From positions 1 through 12,201 of the forward strand of contig JASLMQ010000463.1 in NCBI GenBank assembly GCA_030746455.1: DNA of 12,201 bases. Direction: 5' to 3'. A program made the position numbers and the translations under genes. Positions 5,962 through 12,201 of this stretch are shown here, one piece after another. The notes under the pieces were generated by a model. It was not told the DNA's origin, ran no database searches, and saw only the letters and a list, made by a program, of their open reading frames with translations. The first letter of the stretch is position 1. Each line of letters opens with the position of its first letter. The DNA is from Candidatus Latescibacterota bacterium. GTDB taxonomy: Bacteria > Latescibacterota > UBA2968 > GCA-2709665.

Positions 5962-7590
5962 TCACCCGTCGTGTTCGTCGGACAGGCGGGCCCGGTTCAC
6001 GATCCGTTCGAAATTGCCCGCAAGGATCTTCTTGCGCGTTCCGACGGGGAGGTCCGCCCAGATCACCCATCCGAGCTGGGGGCGCGGATCGCGCATGGGG
6101 GAGTCCGTGCCGAAGATGACGTGGTCTTCATCGGTAGCATCCACCAGATATTCGAGCACGTGGTTCGTCACCGAGGTGTAGGTGATCTCGGCGTACACAT
6201 TGGGGTACTCGTTGATGCAGGCCGCCACCTCCTCCGCGTATGCCCAGGACTTGCCCGTATGGGCCACCAGCCAGCTCACATCCGGGAAGCGCTCGGCAAG
6301 CCTGGCGATGCAGGGCATCCCGCCCGTGTTGGGCATCGTGTGCATCAGAGCGTACAGGCAATGCTCGTTCCCAAACTCCCACCACGGATCAAAGGCCTCG
6401 TCGTCGTAGTGCAGACCCATCTGAGGGTAGGGCTTCATGCCCACGAAGCCCTGCTCCACATACCGCAGATGGATCTCGGCCTCCATCTCCTCGCGCGACA
6501 TGTGGCTGGGATCGATCGTCGCCACGCCGATCACCCTGGCGCCAAACCGGTTCATCGCCCGCCACACGATGTCGTTGCCGTCCTGTGCGTCGGTGCAGCA
6601 CGGGCCGTTCCAGCTCATCATCGCGATCCGATCGATCCCGCACCAGCTCCCCGTCTCGAGGATGCCCGCCGCGTCCCCATCGTACATCAGGCGAGAACCG
6701 GTGGCCTCTCCCCCCTCGTGAAGGACGTGCGAATGGCCGTCCACGACCCTGACCCTCAGCGGCCGTCCCGCACGCGCCTTCGCGAGTATGGAATCGCCCT
6801 CCCGGCGGCTGCGCGGAACAAGCTCCGGTCCCTGTCCTCTCAGGAGCCGCTTGAGGTTCCCCCCGGCGATCCGCTGTTTGGACTCCTGGGGAATCTGCGC
6901 ATAGTCGATGTAGGCCCGGGCGGCACCGGGCGATTTGTCCGTCATCCCTGTCCCGAACAGGAGACGTTCGTCGCCGAAGTCGGCCACATACCGTTCAACG
7001 GCGCGGTTGGCCTGGAAAGATGAGAATTCGAGGTGCAGGTTGTCGTGGAGCGCCATGAGCCGGTGGATGTGGCGCTGCTGCCCCCACGATGCACCGAGAA
7101 GCACGACGGGGAGTTCGACATACCTCGACAGCAGGTCGTGGAAGGTGTTGAAGGGCTCCGCTCCTCCCCACCCCACCTCCAGCAGGGCCGGAATCCGGTG
7201 GTGCTGAAGGACCTCCAGCGTTTCGCCCATGAAGTCCGGATGGAGCGACAGCCCGCCCGGCTGGATCCGCACCGCCCGTATGTCATTCTCCTCCATGGCC
7301 CGAAGCATATCGCCTGCCGACGCGTAGAACCCGGGCTCGCCGATGGGACCGATGCACCAGACGCCGTAGAGTCGGTCGGGGGACTTCCGGATCTCCTCCG
7401 CCAGACGCGCGTTGGCGTAGAGAACGTCGTAATCGAGTGCCAGCCCGTGCACGACGAGAGCCCCCGCTATCTCTACGAGATCCATGTCTGCGAGGAGATC
7501 CTCGGCGGACCATCGCGCCCGGCGTGGCTTCATCTTCCGCTGCCCGACAACGACGTTGCAGTCAAAGTAGACGAGATCCGACCGTCCCAT
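5962..7590 (-). CDS. Tandem amidohydrolase-2 family protein, N-terminal copy degenerate
   Basis: The 542-residue product is about twice the usual length of an amidohydrolase-2 enzyme and contains two copies of the TIM-barrel domain. The C-terminal copy (about 278-535) keeps the metal and catalytic pattern: D284-G-H286-S-H288, K386 in VGMKPYP, H417 in LMHTM, H444 in LVAHTGKS and D496 in FGTDSPMRDPR. It should be an active metal-dependent hydrolase or decarboxylase. The N-terminal copy (about 5-250) aligns in layout but has YFDCNVV where the DxHxH motif belongs, LLGASWG where the AH motif belongs, and FGTGMTD where GTD belongs. It is therefore probably non-catalytic, perhaps forming an internal pseudo-dimer. 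The ATG at 7590 has AAGGAAAGTG upstream. It is the last gene of the catabolic operon, 34 bases after the nucleotidase-like gene. The substrate is unknown; lactonase, decarboxylase or amidase are all possible. Confidence 0.85.
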   Translation of the reverse strand: MGRSDLVYFDCNVVVGQRKMKPRRARWSAEDLLADMDLVEIAGALVVHGLALDYDVLYANARLAEEIRKSPDRLYGVWCIGPIGEPGFYASAGDMLRAMEENDIRAVRIQPGGLSLHPDFMGETLEVLQHHRIPALLEVGWGGAEPFNTFHDLLSRYVELPVVLLGASWGQQRHIHRLMALHDNLHLEFSSFQANRAVERYVADFGDERLLFGTGMTDKSPGAARAYIDYAQIPQESKQRIAGGNLKRLLRGQGPELVPRSRREGDSILAKARAGRPLRVRVVDGHSHVLHEGGEATGSRLMYDGDAAGILETGSWCGIDRIAMMSWNGPCCTDAQDGNDIVWRAMNRFGARVIGVATIDPSHMSREEMEAEIHLRYVEQGFVGMKPYPQMGLHYDDEAFDPWWEFGNEHCLYALMHTMPNTGGMPCIARLAERFPDVSWLVAHTGKSWAYAEEVAACINEYPNVYAEITYTSVTNHVLEYLVDATDEDHVIFGTDSPMRDPRPQLGWVIWADLPVGTRKKILAGNFERIVNRARLSDEHDG

Positions 7591-7624
7591 CGCTTCACTT
7601 TCCTTTCTCTATCGCCACGGTGCG

Positions 7625-9094
7625 TCAACGCGACTGCACGCGACCGTCCATCGTCCCCCGAATCACGCCCGCCGACCGGATATGCCGGGCCAGCAGATCG
7701 CGAACCAGGATCCCCGTATCCCGGCGGACCCTCACATCGAGGGCATCGGCCAGTCCCTTGGTGGTCCCGGACGCCGCCGCAACGGCCTCCTCGACCGCAA
7801 CGCGGTAGACCTGCCCCGACTCGAGTCGCTCCCCTCCAAATGTGACCGACACCACACGTTCCCCCTTCGCCCGCGAGGGGTCGGTGACGACCACCAGGCC
7901 CGACGGATGGTACGAAGTGCCCGGTGTCGACAGGCTTCCTTCGAGGAGATCCCGGATTCGCTCGCCCTTGATCGACAGGACGACCACGCGGTGCGACCAG
8001 GGGTAGACCCGGAAGAGATCCAGGACACGGATGGGTCCCTCCCGCAGCTCTGGGTTCAGGTTGGCGGCGGCCACGAAGGCCACGTCTGCCCCGGAGGCCG
8101 CTCGCATCAGGTCGGCCACCAGGTAGTCCATCGCCGAGGCCGGCCTCCTGTCGGGAGCGAAACCGCCCGCACAGGTACCCAGCGGGGCCCACACGGGCAC
8201 GGCCTCTCCGTCGACGGCCGCCGTCCACCCCACAAGGGCCCTCTCGATTGTCTCGGGGCTCAGGGGTGTCGCATCCAGCGGGACCCGCCGACCGGAGACA
8301 TCCGAGACCCGACCGCCGGCCAGGACCAGGTCGATCCGTCCTAGCGTGGTACCCGTCCGATCTCCCCCTGAGATCGGAACCCCGTTGACCCTCCGGATTC
8401 CGGCCCGTCCGTTGTCCGGCCTGCCGTCGATGATCAGGTCCACGCCGGGCACCGAGACGGCCAGGGCCGAATCGACCTGCGCTCCGAGATGGCAGAGCAA
8501 CACCACGATGTCCGCCGACTCCCTCAGGATCGGTACGTAGTACTGCGCCGCCCCGATGGGATCTCCGGCGGCCAGCCCGCTTCCTGCCGGGCCGAGCCCC
8601 AGCACGCCCACACGAAGACCGCCTGTCCAGACCATCGAGTAGGGCTGTACCTGAAGGGGCGGACGTCCGGTGTCTGCCCGGTGCAGGTTTGCGCCCAGCA
8701 CGGGGAATCGGGCACCCCTGAGGTACCCGGTCAGGCGGTCCTGTGAGAGCCCGAAGGCCTGTTGCCCCGGCACCCACCCGTTGTAGCCTGCGCGGTTCAG
8801 CAACGTGACCGTAAGCGATGCGCCTCCCTCGGGATGGACGAAGGAGCCCTCGGAAGGGGCGAGGGCATTGCCGCCGTCCAGCAGCACCACCCGGCCGACC
8901 TCCATCCGTGCGGCTTCAAGAATGGGGCCCACCTTCAGCATCTGCTCGAAGCGGCCGCGAAAGCCATCGGTATGCAGGATGGCTAGCGTGCCATCCTGAG
9001 CGTCGACATCTACACCGGGGCAGAGCAGGACCCCCATCAGTCCAAGAGCCGCCGAAAGGAGGCGGCAACGCGCTCCAGCAAGCCGTTTTCTCAC
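7625..9094 (-). CDS. Secreted 5'-nucleotidase (UshA-like) family protein lacking metal ligands
   Basis: This 489-residue protein has a signal sequence (about 1-32, ending VDVDAQDG), a calcineurin-like metallophosphoesterase domain (about 36-290) and a 5'-nucleotidase C-terminal domain (about 320-445, YLVADLMRAASGADVAF and YRVAVEEA). The order and length fit UshA-type periplasmic nucleotidases. The active-site motifs do not: LHTNDxHG is LHTDGFRG (41-48), the GD motif is GGN (74-76), GNHE is GQQA (110-113) and GHSH is GRPD (224-227). Only H202 in LLCHLG remains. The substrate loop of the C-terminal domain is also changed (FVAAANLNP where a GG-R motif is usual). It is probably a binding protein or pseudoenzyme, not a working phosphatase. 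The GTG at 9094 is preceded by AGGAGAGG. Its place between two hydrolase genes suggests a periplasmic role in the same pathway. Confidence 0.83.
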   Translation of the reverse strand: MRKRLAGARCRLLSAALGLMGVLLCPGVDVDAQDGTLAILHTDGFRGRFEQMLKVGPILEAARMEVGRVVLLDGGNALAPSEGSFVHPEGGASLTVTLLNRAGYNGWVPGQQAFGLSQDRLTGYLRGARFPVLGANLHRADTGRPPLQVQPYSMVWTGGLRVGVLGLGPAGSGLAAGDPIGAAQYYVPILRESADIVVLLCHLGAQVDSALAVSVPGVDLIIDGRPDNGRAGIRRVNGVPISGGDRTGTTLGRIDLVLAGGRVSDVSGRRVPLDATPLSPETIERALVGWTAAVDGEAVPVWAPLGTCAGGFAPDRRPASAMDYLVADLMRAASGADVAFVAAANLNPELREGPIRVLDLFRVYPWSHRVVVLSIKGERIRDLLEGSLSTPGTSYHPSGLVVVTDPSRAKGERVVSVTFGGERLESGQVYRVAVEEAVAAASGTTKGLADALDVRVRRDTGILVRDLLARHIRSAGVIRGTMDGRVQSR

Positions 9095-9152
9095 GGGGAC
9101 CTCTCCTTGTGGCAGCGGGCCCGAGCGCGGATCTTCCCCGCTCGCCCCAAAC

Positions 9153-9971
9153 CTACGGACAATGGGATCCGAACTCCTTGTAGTTCCTGACGGGCTGCTC
9201 GTGAAACTCCCTCACCAGTTGTTCCAGACGATCCACGGCCAGGTTGAAGATCCGCTCGCCCTTCTCCTTGCTCGAAACCAGCGAGTTGCCCATGGTCCCG
9301 GTCACGTCCCGGGTGTCCCTGCGGCGTTCGGAGAAGCGGCCGAAGTGACGGAGCTCCGGACTGAACGGATTGGGGAAAATGTCGGCGTTCATGTGCTCCT
9401 TGGCGATCAGGTGCTCACGCAGGTAGAGCTGAACCGACGTCTCCCACTCCCCGCCGTGTCCTACGCTGCCCCCGTCGGCCTCGCTCCAGGCCGCCATCTC
9501 CTCCTCGACCGACAGCCACCAGCTGTAGGCCACCACGAAGATGTTCTCTTCGGCGATGGTGTCGCGCACCGTGTGATTGGGCGCGTTGTTCCCGCCATGG
9601 CCGTTGATGACCACGATCCGGTTGAACCCGTTGTCGTATATGCTCCGGCAGACATCGCCCACCAGGTTCAGGTAGGTCTCGATCCTCAGGCTGATGGTGC
9701 CGGGAAAGCCCTTGTTGTAGTGCGTGAAGCCCGACCAGATGGGTGGGGCCACGATCACGGGAAACTCGTCGACCCTCTGGGCCACGCGCGCCGCCATATA
9801 GAACGGACCCGAGATGTCCACATCCATCGGACAGTGGGGTCCATGCTGCTCGACCGATCCGGTCGGTACGATCACGACGGGGTCGTGCTGGAGCGCCTCC
9901 AGGAACTCGTGCCGCCACATCTCCTGCCAGAGGACTTTCTTGTTGCTGCCGTCGTACGAAACCTTGAACAT
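9153..9971 (-). CDS. Creatininase-family amidohydrolase
   Basis: This 272-residue protein has typical family length. It carries VPTGSVEQHGPHCPMDVD (35-52, with metal ligands E41, H43 and D52), PPIWSGFTHYNKGFPGTISL (77-95), VINGHGGN (121-128, H125) and GHGGEWETS (171-179). These are the diagnostic motifs of the creatininase superfamily, whose members hydrolyse cyclic amides or related amides with two divalent metals, for example creatinine and formamide-bearing intermediates. There is no signal peptide, so it is cytoplasmic. The ATG at 9971 has GGGAGG eight bases upstream. It lies 30 bases after the single-domain amidohydrolase and 58 bases before the nucleotidase-like gene. The HGGN subgroup is broad and rarely characterised, so creatinine itself is not the implied substrate. 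Confidence 0.92.
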   Translation of the reverse strand: MFKVSYDGSNKKVLWQEMWRHEFLEALQHDPVVIVPTGSVEQHGPHCPMDVDISGPFYMAARVAQRVDEFPVIVAPPIWSGFTHYNKGFPGTISLRIETYLNLVGDVCRSIYDNGFNRIVVINGHGGNNAPNHTVRDTIAEENIFVVAYSWWLSVEEEMAAWSEADGGSVGHGGEWETSVQLYLREHLIAKEHMNADIFPNPFSPELRHFGRFSERRRDTRDVTGTMGNSLVSSKEKGERIFNLAVDRLEQLVREFHEQPVRNYKEFGSHCP

Positions 9972-10001
9972 CTGTGGTTCCTCCCACGTAGGGTCCGGCC
10001 T

Positions 10002-10829
10002 TCAGGCTCCCCCCTGAAACGGCCAGAGTCTGAGCACCGTCTTGCCGAGTATCCACTCCCTATCCTCGTCGGTCAGGAAGTCGAGTTCCTTCCTCACGAG
10101 GTCGAGCGCGCCGGTGTATCCACACTTGCCCTCCACCAGGGGCCAGTCTGTTCCCCACATCAGCCGTTGGGGGCCGAACGTGTCGTAGATCCGTCTGACG
10201 GTGGCGTGCGTGTCGCGATACGGGTACTCCTCCTGGGAAACCGCCCAGGTCCCGGATATCTTGACGTAGACCTCGGGGTAGCGTGCGAGCCCCAGGAGGT
10301 TGTCCAGGAGCTCGGGCTGATCCACCGGAGGCCACGCCATGTGGTCGATGCAGATCTGCACTCCCTCGTACTTGCGGATCCAAGTCTCTAGGTCCGGAAG
10401 ACGCTCGAGCCGGGTCAGAATGCACATCGGCACCGCGAGGTCCTGCGTTCGACGCCACAGGGGATCCAGCGTCTGTGAGACGAACCAGTCGCCCTCCGGC
10501 CCGATGGAGGGGCTCAACCGCACCCCCCTGAACCCGTGGCCCTCCACCCAGCGCGACAGGTCGTCGGCCGACCCCTCGCTTTCCGGGTCGACCCTGCAGA
10601 CGCCCTCGAACGTGCCCGGATACCGCTTCAGGCAATCGGCCGCGTACCGGTTGTCCCATCTGTAGTGGATCACCTGGACCAGCACGGTCTTCTCCGTGCC
10701 GTGGGCAGCCATGGCCTCGAGCAGTTCCTCGACCGTGGCCTCCTGCTCGGGAGGCTTCTTGACCTCGGGCGCCCAGGGGTAGGCGGGATCGTGTGTCCAG
10801 ACATGCACATGGGGATCGATAATCGTCAC
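10002..10829 (-). CDS. Amidohydrolase-2 family metal-dependent hydrolase (lactonase-like)
   Basis: This 275-residue protein has the length and layout of the COG3618 type of amidohydrolase, which includes L-fuconolactonase-like and dicarboxylate lactonases. It begins IIDPHVHVW (H7 and H9), followed by YPWAPE, TVEELLEAMAAHG, VLVQVIHYRWDN, RGVRLSPSIG, ICIDHMAWPP (H163) and LMWGTDWPLV (D228). The usual metal and proton-transfer residues are therefore all in place. The GTG at 10829 sits directly before the HxH strand, as in the family, and has GAGAGG upstream. Reading on to 10976 would add 49 residues overlapping the dehydrogenase gene. It follows the Gfo/Idh/MocA gene by 31 bases, which fits opening of a lactone made by that enzyme, although that order of reactions is inferred. 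Confidence 0.9.
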   Translation of the reverse strand: MTIIDPHVHVWTHDPAYPWAPEVKKPPEQEATVEELLEAMAAHGTEKTVLVQVIHYRWDNRYAADCLKRYPGTFEGVCRVDPESEGSADDLSRWVEGHGFRGVRLSPSIGPEGDWFVSQTLDPLWRRTQDLAVPMCILTRLERLPDLETWIRKYEGVQICIDHMAWPPVDQPELLDNLLGLARYPEVYVKISGTWAVSQEEYPYRDTHATVRRIYDTFGPQRLMWGTDWPLVEGKCGYTGALDLVRKELDFLTDEDREWILGKTVLRLWPFQGGA

Positions 10830-10860
10830 ATCAGATTCCTCTCCATGGAGGTGTGTCCGC

Positions 10861-12018
10861 TCAGCCTCTTCCCAATCGCGAGTCCTCGGCCGCCAGCCAG
10901 TCCCCATAGGGCCGGGGCATCTCGCCGGGAGGCCCGAGGCCGGCCTCGGCGCGCCAGCGGAGCAGCGGATGATCACGGCCGGATTGGGGAAGCTCGACCG
11001 GCCTGCCGTAGGCGGCCGATTCGAAGATGCCCATCAGGATCTCCAGCACGTGCAGCGCCGCGGGTCCACTGCAGGAGTGCTCACGGTCCTCATCCAGCGC
11101 GCACACGTAGTCGTCCGCGAAGGCGTAGTCCGCCTCGTTCGCTCGGCCTTCGGGATCGAAGTGCTCGGGCAACGCCAGGTCGAGATCCTCCCAGTCTGCG
11201 TCCGTCTGATCCGGAACGAAGTGTGGCGTCGGAAGGAGCCACGCGCCGCCGCCTCTCCAGAAGAGCCGGCCGCCGCTCCCGAAGACCTCTATTCCGTAGG
11301 CCGCAGAATCCACCACCCCGAACCGGTGCTGCAGGAGCGTTGCGGTCACCCCGCCCGTGAATTCCAGCGTGGCCGTGATGTGCTCTCCCGCGATGGTGCC
11401 CATGCCGCTGGGCGAGGGAACCACGTCGTCCGGCGTGACGGGATGGCCGTCCGTCAGCGCGCTTGCGGTCACACGTCGGCAGGGCCCTGTCAGCTCCAGC
11501 ATCGCATTGAGCGCGTGGGTGCCGATGTTCATCAGCCCGTAGCCGCCGTAGTATCCCTTGCCGCTGGCGAGGACGTGCCGAAGGGTGCCGATCGCGCCCC
11601 CCCTGAATGACCGCGCCAGGGCCCGGAACGTATTCCCGACCCTTCCCTGGTGGTGTACGGCGACTCGGACGCCCTTCTCGTCAGCCTTCCCGAGCACCGC
11701 GTCCGCTTGCTCCAGGTCCACGCAGATGGGCTTCTCCACATCGATGTGGACACCGTGCTCCAGCACCCGCAGCGAAAGGTCGTGGTGGAACTCCGTCCCC
11801 GTGGCCACCACGACGATGTCCGGCTCGGTCTGTCGGATCATCTCATCCAGATCCGCGAACCGGTCGGACACCCCAAGATCGTCACCCAGGGCGTCCAATA
11901 GCTCCGGCTTCAGGTCGCACAGGCCCACCACCTCGGTGCGGGGATGGGCGTGATACGCCTGCGCTGCCGCGCTGCCGCGGCTCCTGCACCCCAGGATTGC
12001 CACTCGGTAGGTCTTCAT
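10861..12018 (-). CDS. Gfo/Idh/MocA-family NAD(P)-dependent oxidoreductase
   Basis: This 385-residue protein starts with a Rossmann fold (TYRVAILGCRSRG, about 3-15). The second glycine of GxGxxG is replaced by Arg12, a variant of the usual GCGxRG form. The family's VVVATGTEFHHDLSLRVLEHG (69-89) and the catalytic-lysine motif DVEKPI (93-98, K96) follow. The C-terminal alpha/beta domain contains NIGTHALN (164-171), where the catalytic His is H168. Relatives oxidise or reduce sugars, inositols and similar polyols. The ATG at 12018 has GAGGG at good spacing; a GTG six codons earlier (12036) lacks one and overlaps the preceding stop. It lies 14 bases after the aldolase-like gene, so it belongs to the same operon. 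The substrate cannot be assigned. Confidence 0.92.
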   Translation of the reverse strand: MKTYRVAILGCRSRGSAAAQAYHAHPRTEVVGLCDLKPELLDALGDDLGVSDRFADLDEMIRQTEPDIVVVATGTEFHHDLSLRVLEHGVHIDVEKPICVDLEQADAVLGKADEKGVRVAVHHQGRVGNTFRALARSFRGGAIGTLRHVLASGKGYYGGYGLMNIGTHALNAMLELTGPCRRVTASALTDGHPVTPDDVVPSPSGMGTIAGEHITATLEFTGGVTATLLQHRFGVVDSAAYGIEVFGSGGRLFWRGGGAWLLPTPHFVPDQTDADWEDLDLALPEHFDPEGRANEADYAFADDYVCALDEDREHSCSGPAALHVLEILMGIFESAAYGRPVELPQSGRDHPLLRWRAEAGLGPPGEMPRPYGDWLAAEDSRLGRG

Positions 12019-12032
12019 TGGTGTCCCTCTTC

Positions 12033-12201
12033 TCACGCGAGTGATTTGGCAAGGCTTCGGAAGGCCTCCACCGCCCTGTCGACGTCGGCCCCGGTGATGT
12101 TGATGTGGGGGATCGCGCGGATTCGGTTCACCGACGGGGCGCTCACGCGGACCCCGGATGCCTCCAAGAGCCGGTCCGCGAAGTCTGAAGCGCTCAGCCC
12201 G
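12033..12201 (-). CDS. Threonine aldolase-like PLP enzyme, C-terminal fragment
   Basis: The window edge leaves only the last 55 residues of this gene. They include FADRLLEASGVRVSAP, NRIRAIPHINITGADVDRA and EAFRSLAKSLA before a TGA at 12033-12035. The pattern of a late Leu-rich helix, a GV-x-V-S strand, then RIRA-x-x-H and a terminal helix matches the small domain of low-specificity L-threonine aldolases and related beta-eliminating lyases. Those enzymes use pyridoxal phosphate to split beta-hydroxy amino acids into glycine and an aldehyde. The catalytic lysine lies outside the window, so the family call rests on the tail alone. It reads into the Gfo/Idh/MocA gene with a 14-base gap. Confidence 0.6.
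   Translation of the reverse strand, partial: GLSASDFADRLLEASGVRVSAPSVNRIRAIPHINITGADVDRAVEAFRSLAKSLA

Noticed and set aside
5890..7023. Plus-strand open frame of 377 codons opposite the double amidohydrolase
   Set aside because: It mirrors codons of a well-supported gene and is His/Arg/Pro-rich without motifs.
9162..10391. Long plus-strand open frame (409 codons) opposite the creatininase and amidohydrolase genes
   Set aside because: It is antisense to two genes with clear family motifs, crosses their boundary and shows no recognisable domain. Long antisense frames are expected in GC-rich DNA.
1..12201. CRISPR arrays, tRNA or rRNA genes, insertion sequences
   Set aside because: No regularly spaced direct repeats, no cloverleaf or rRNA-like segments and no transposase motifs were seen on either strand.

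Overview
This is a GC-rich bacterial window in which every gene I can support lies on the minus strand, so transcription runs from high to low coordinates. Three things recall uncultured, metagenome-derived lineages such as Latescibacterota, Poribacteria or other FCB-type bacteria: several amidohydrolase/creatininase/Gfo-Idh-MocA genes, a secreted protein ending in paired dockerin/EF-hand-like calcium loops, and a PP2C phosphatase grouped with TPR proteins. That placement is an impression from gene content, not a phylogenetic result.

Region A (12201 to 5962) is a tight catabolic-looking operon with gaps of about 14 to 58 bases. In order of transcription it holds: the C-terminal end of a threonine-aldolase-like PLP enzyme (cut by the window edge); a Gfo/Idh/MocA NAD(P)-dependent oxidoreductase; a single-domain amidohydrolase-2 (lactonase-like) enzyme; a creatininase-family amidohydrolase; a secreted 5'-nucleotidase-like protein that has lost nearly all its metal ligands; and a double amidohydrolase-2 protein whose N-terminal copy has lost its metal ligands while its C-terminal copy keeps them. 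A reasonable inference is oxidation of a sugar or polyol followed by opening of a lactone or amide and aldol cleavage. The substrate cannot be read from the sequence.

Region B (5961 to 3206) begins with a 217-base gap that contains a good sigma70-type promoter (TTGTCT-16-TATATT). It then encodes a secreted protein with two C-terminal EF-hand-like loops, a stand-alone CheY-like response regulator, and a FapA/DUF342- or bactofilin-like beta-helix protein with a helical C-terminal half. A two-hairpin 3' region ends in a clear intrinsic terminator.

Region C (3129 to 28) begins with a second promoter candidate (TTGACT-18-CATGAT). It encodes a 62-residue small protein, a PP2C-type phosphatase with a roughly 190-residue N-terminal extension I do not recognise, an exported TPR protein with a C-terminal membrane anchor, and a second membrane-anchored or exported TPR protein. 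The last three genes overlap by GTGA and ATGA, so they are probably translationally coupled. This looks like a phosphatase/TPR signalling module.

The most unusual DNA structure is a block of four successive hairpins (722 to 842) inside the open reading frame of the last TPR gene. It sits exactly between the positively charged N-terminus and the hydrophobic export segment, and looks like an in-frame insertion of a palindromic repeat element. The other notable signals are the two degenerate catalytic domains in region A and the unassigned N-terminal domain of the phosphatase.
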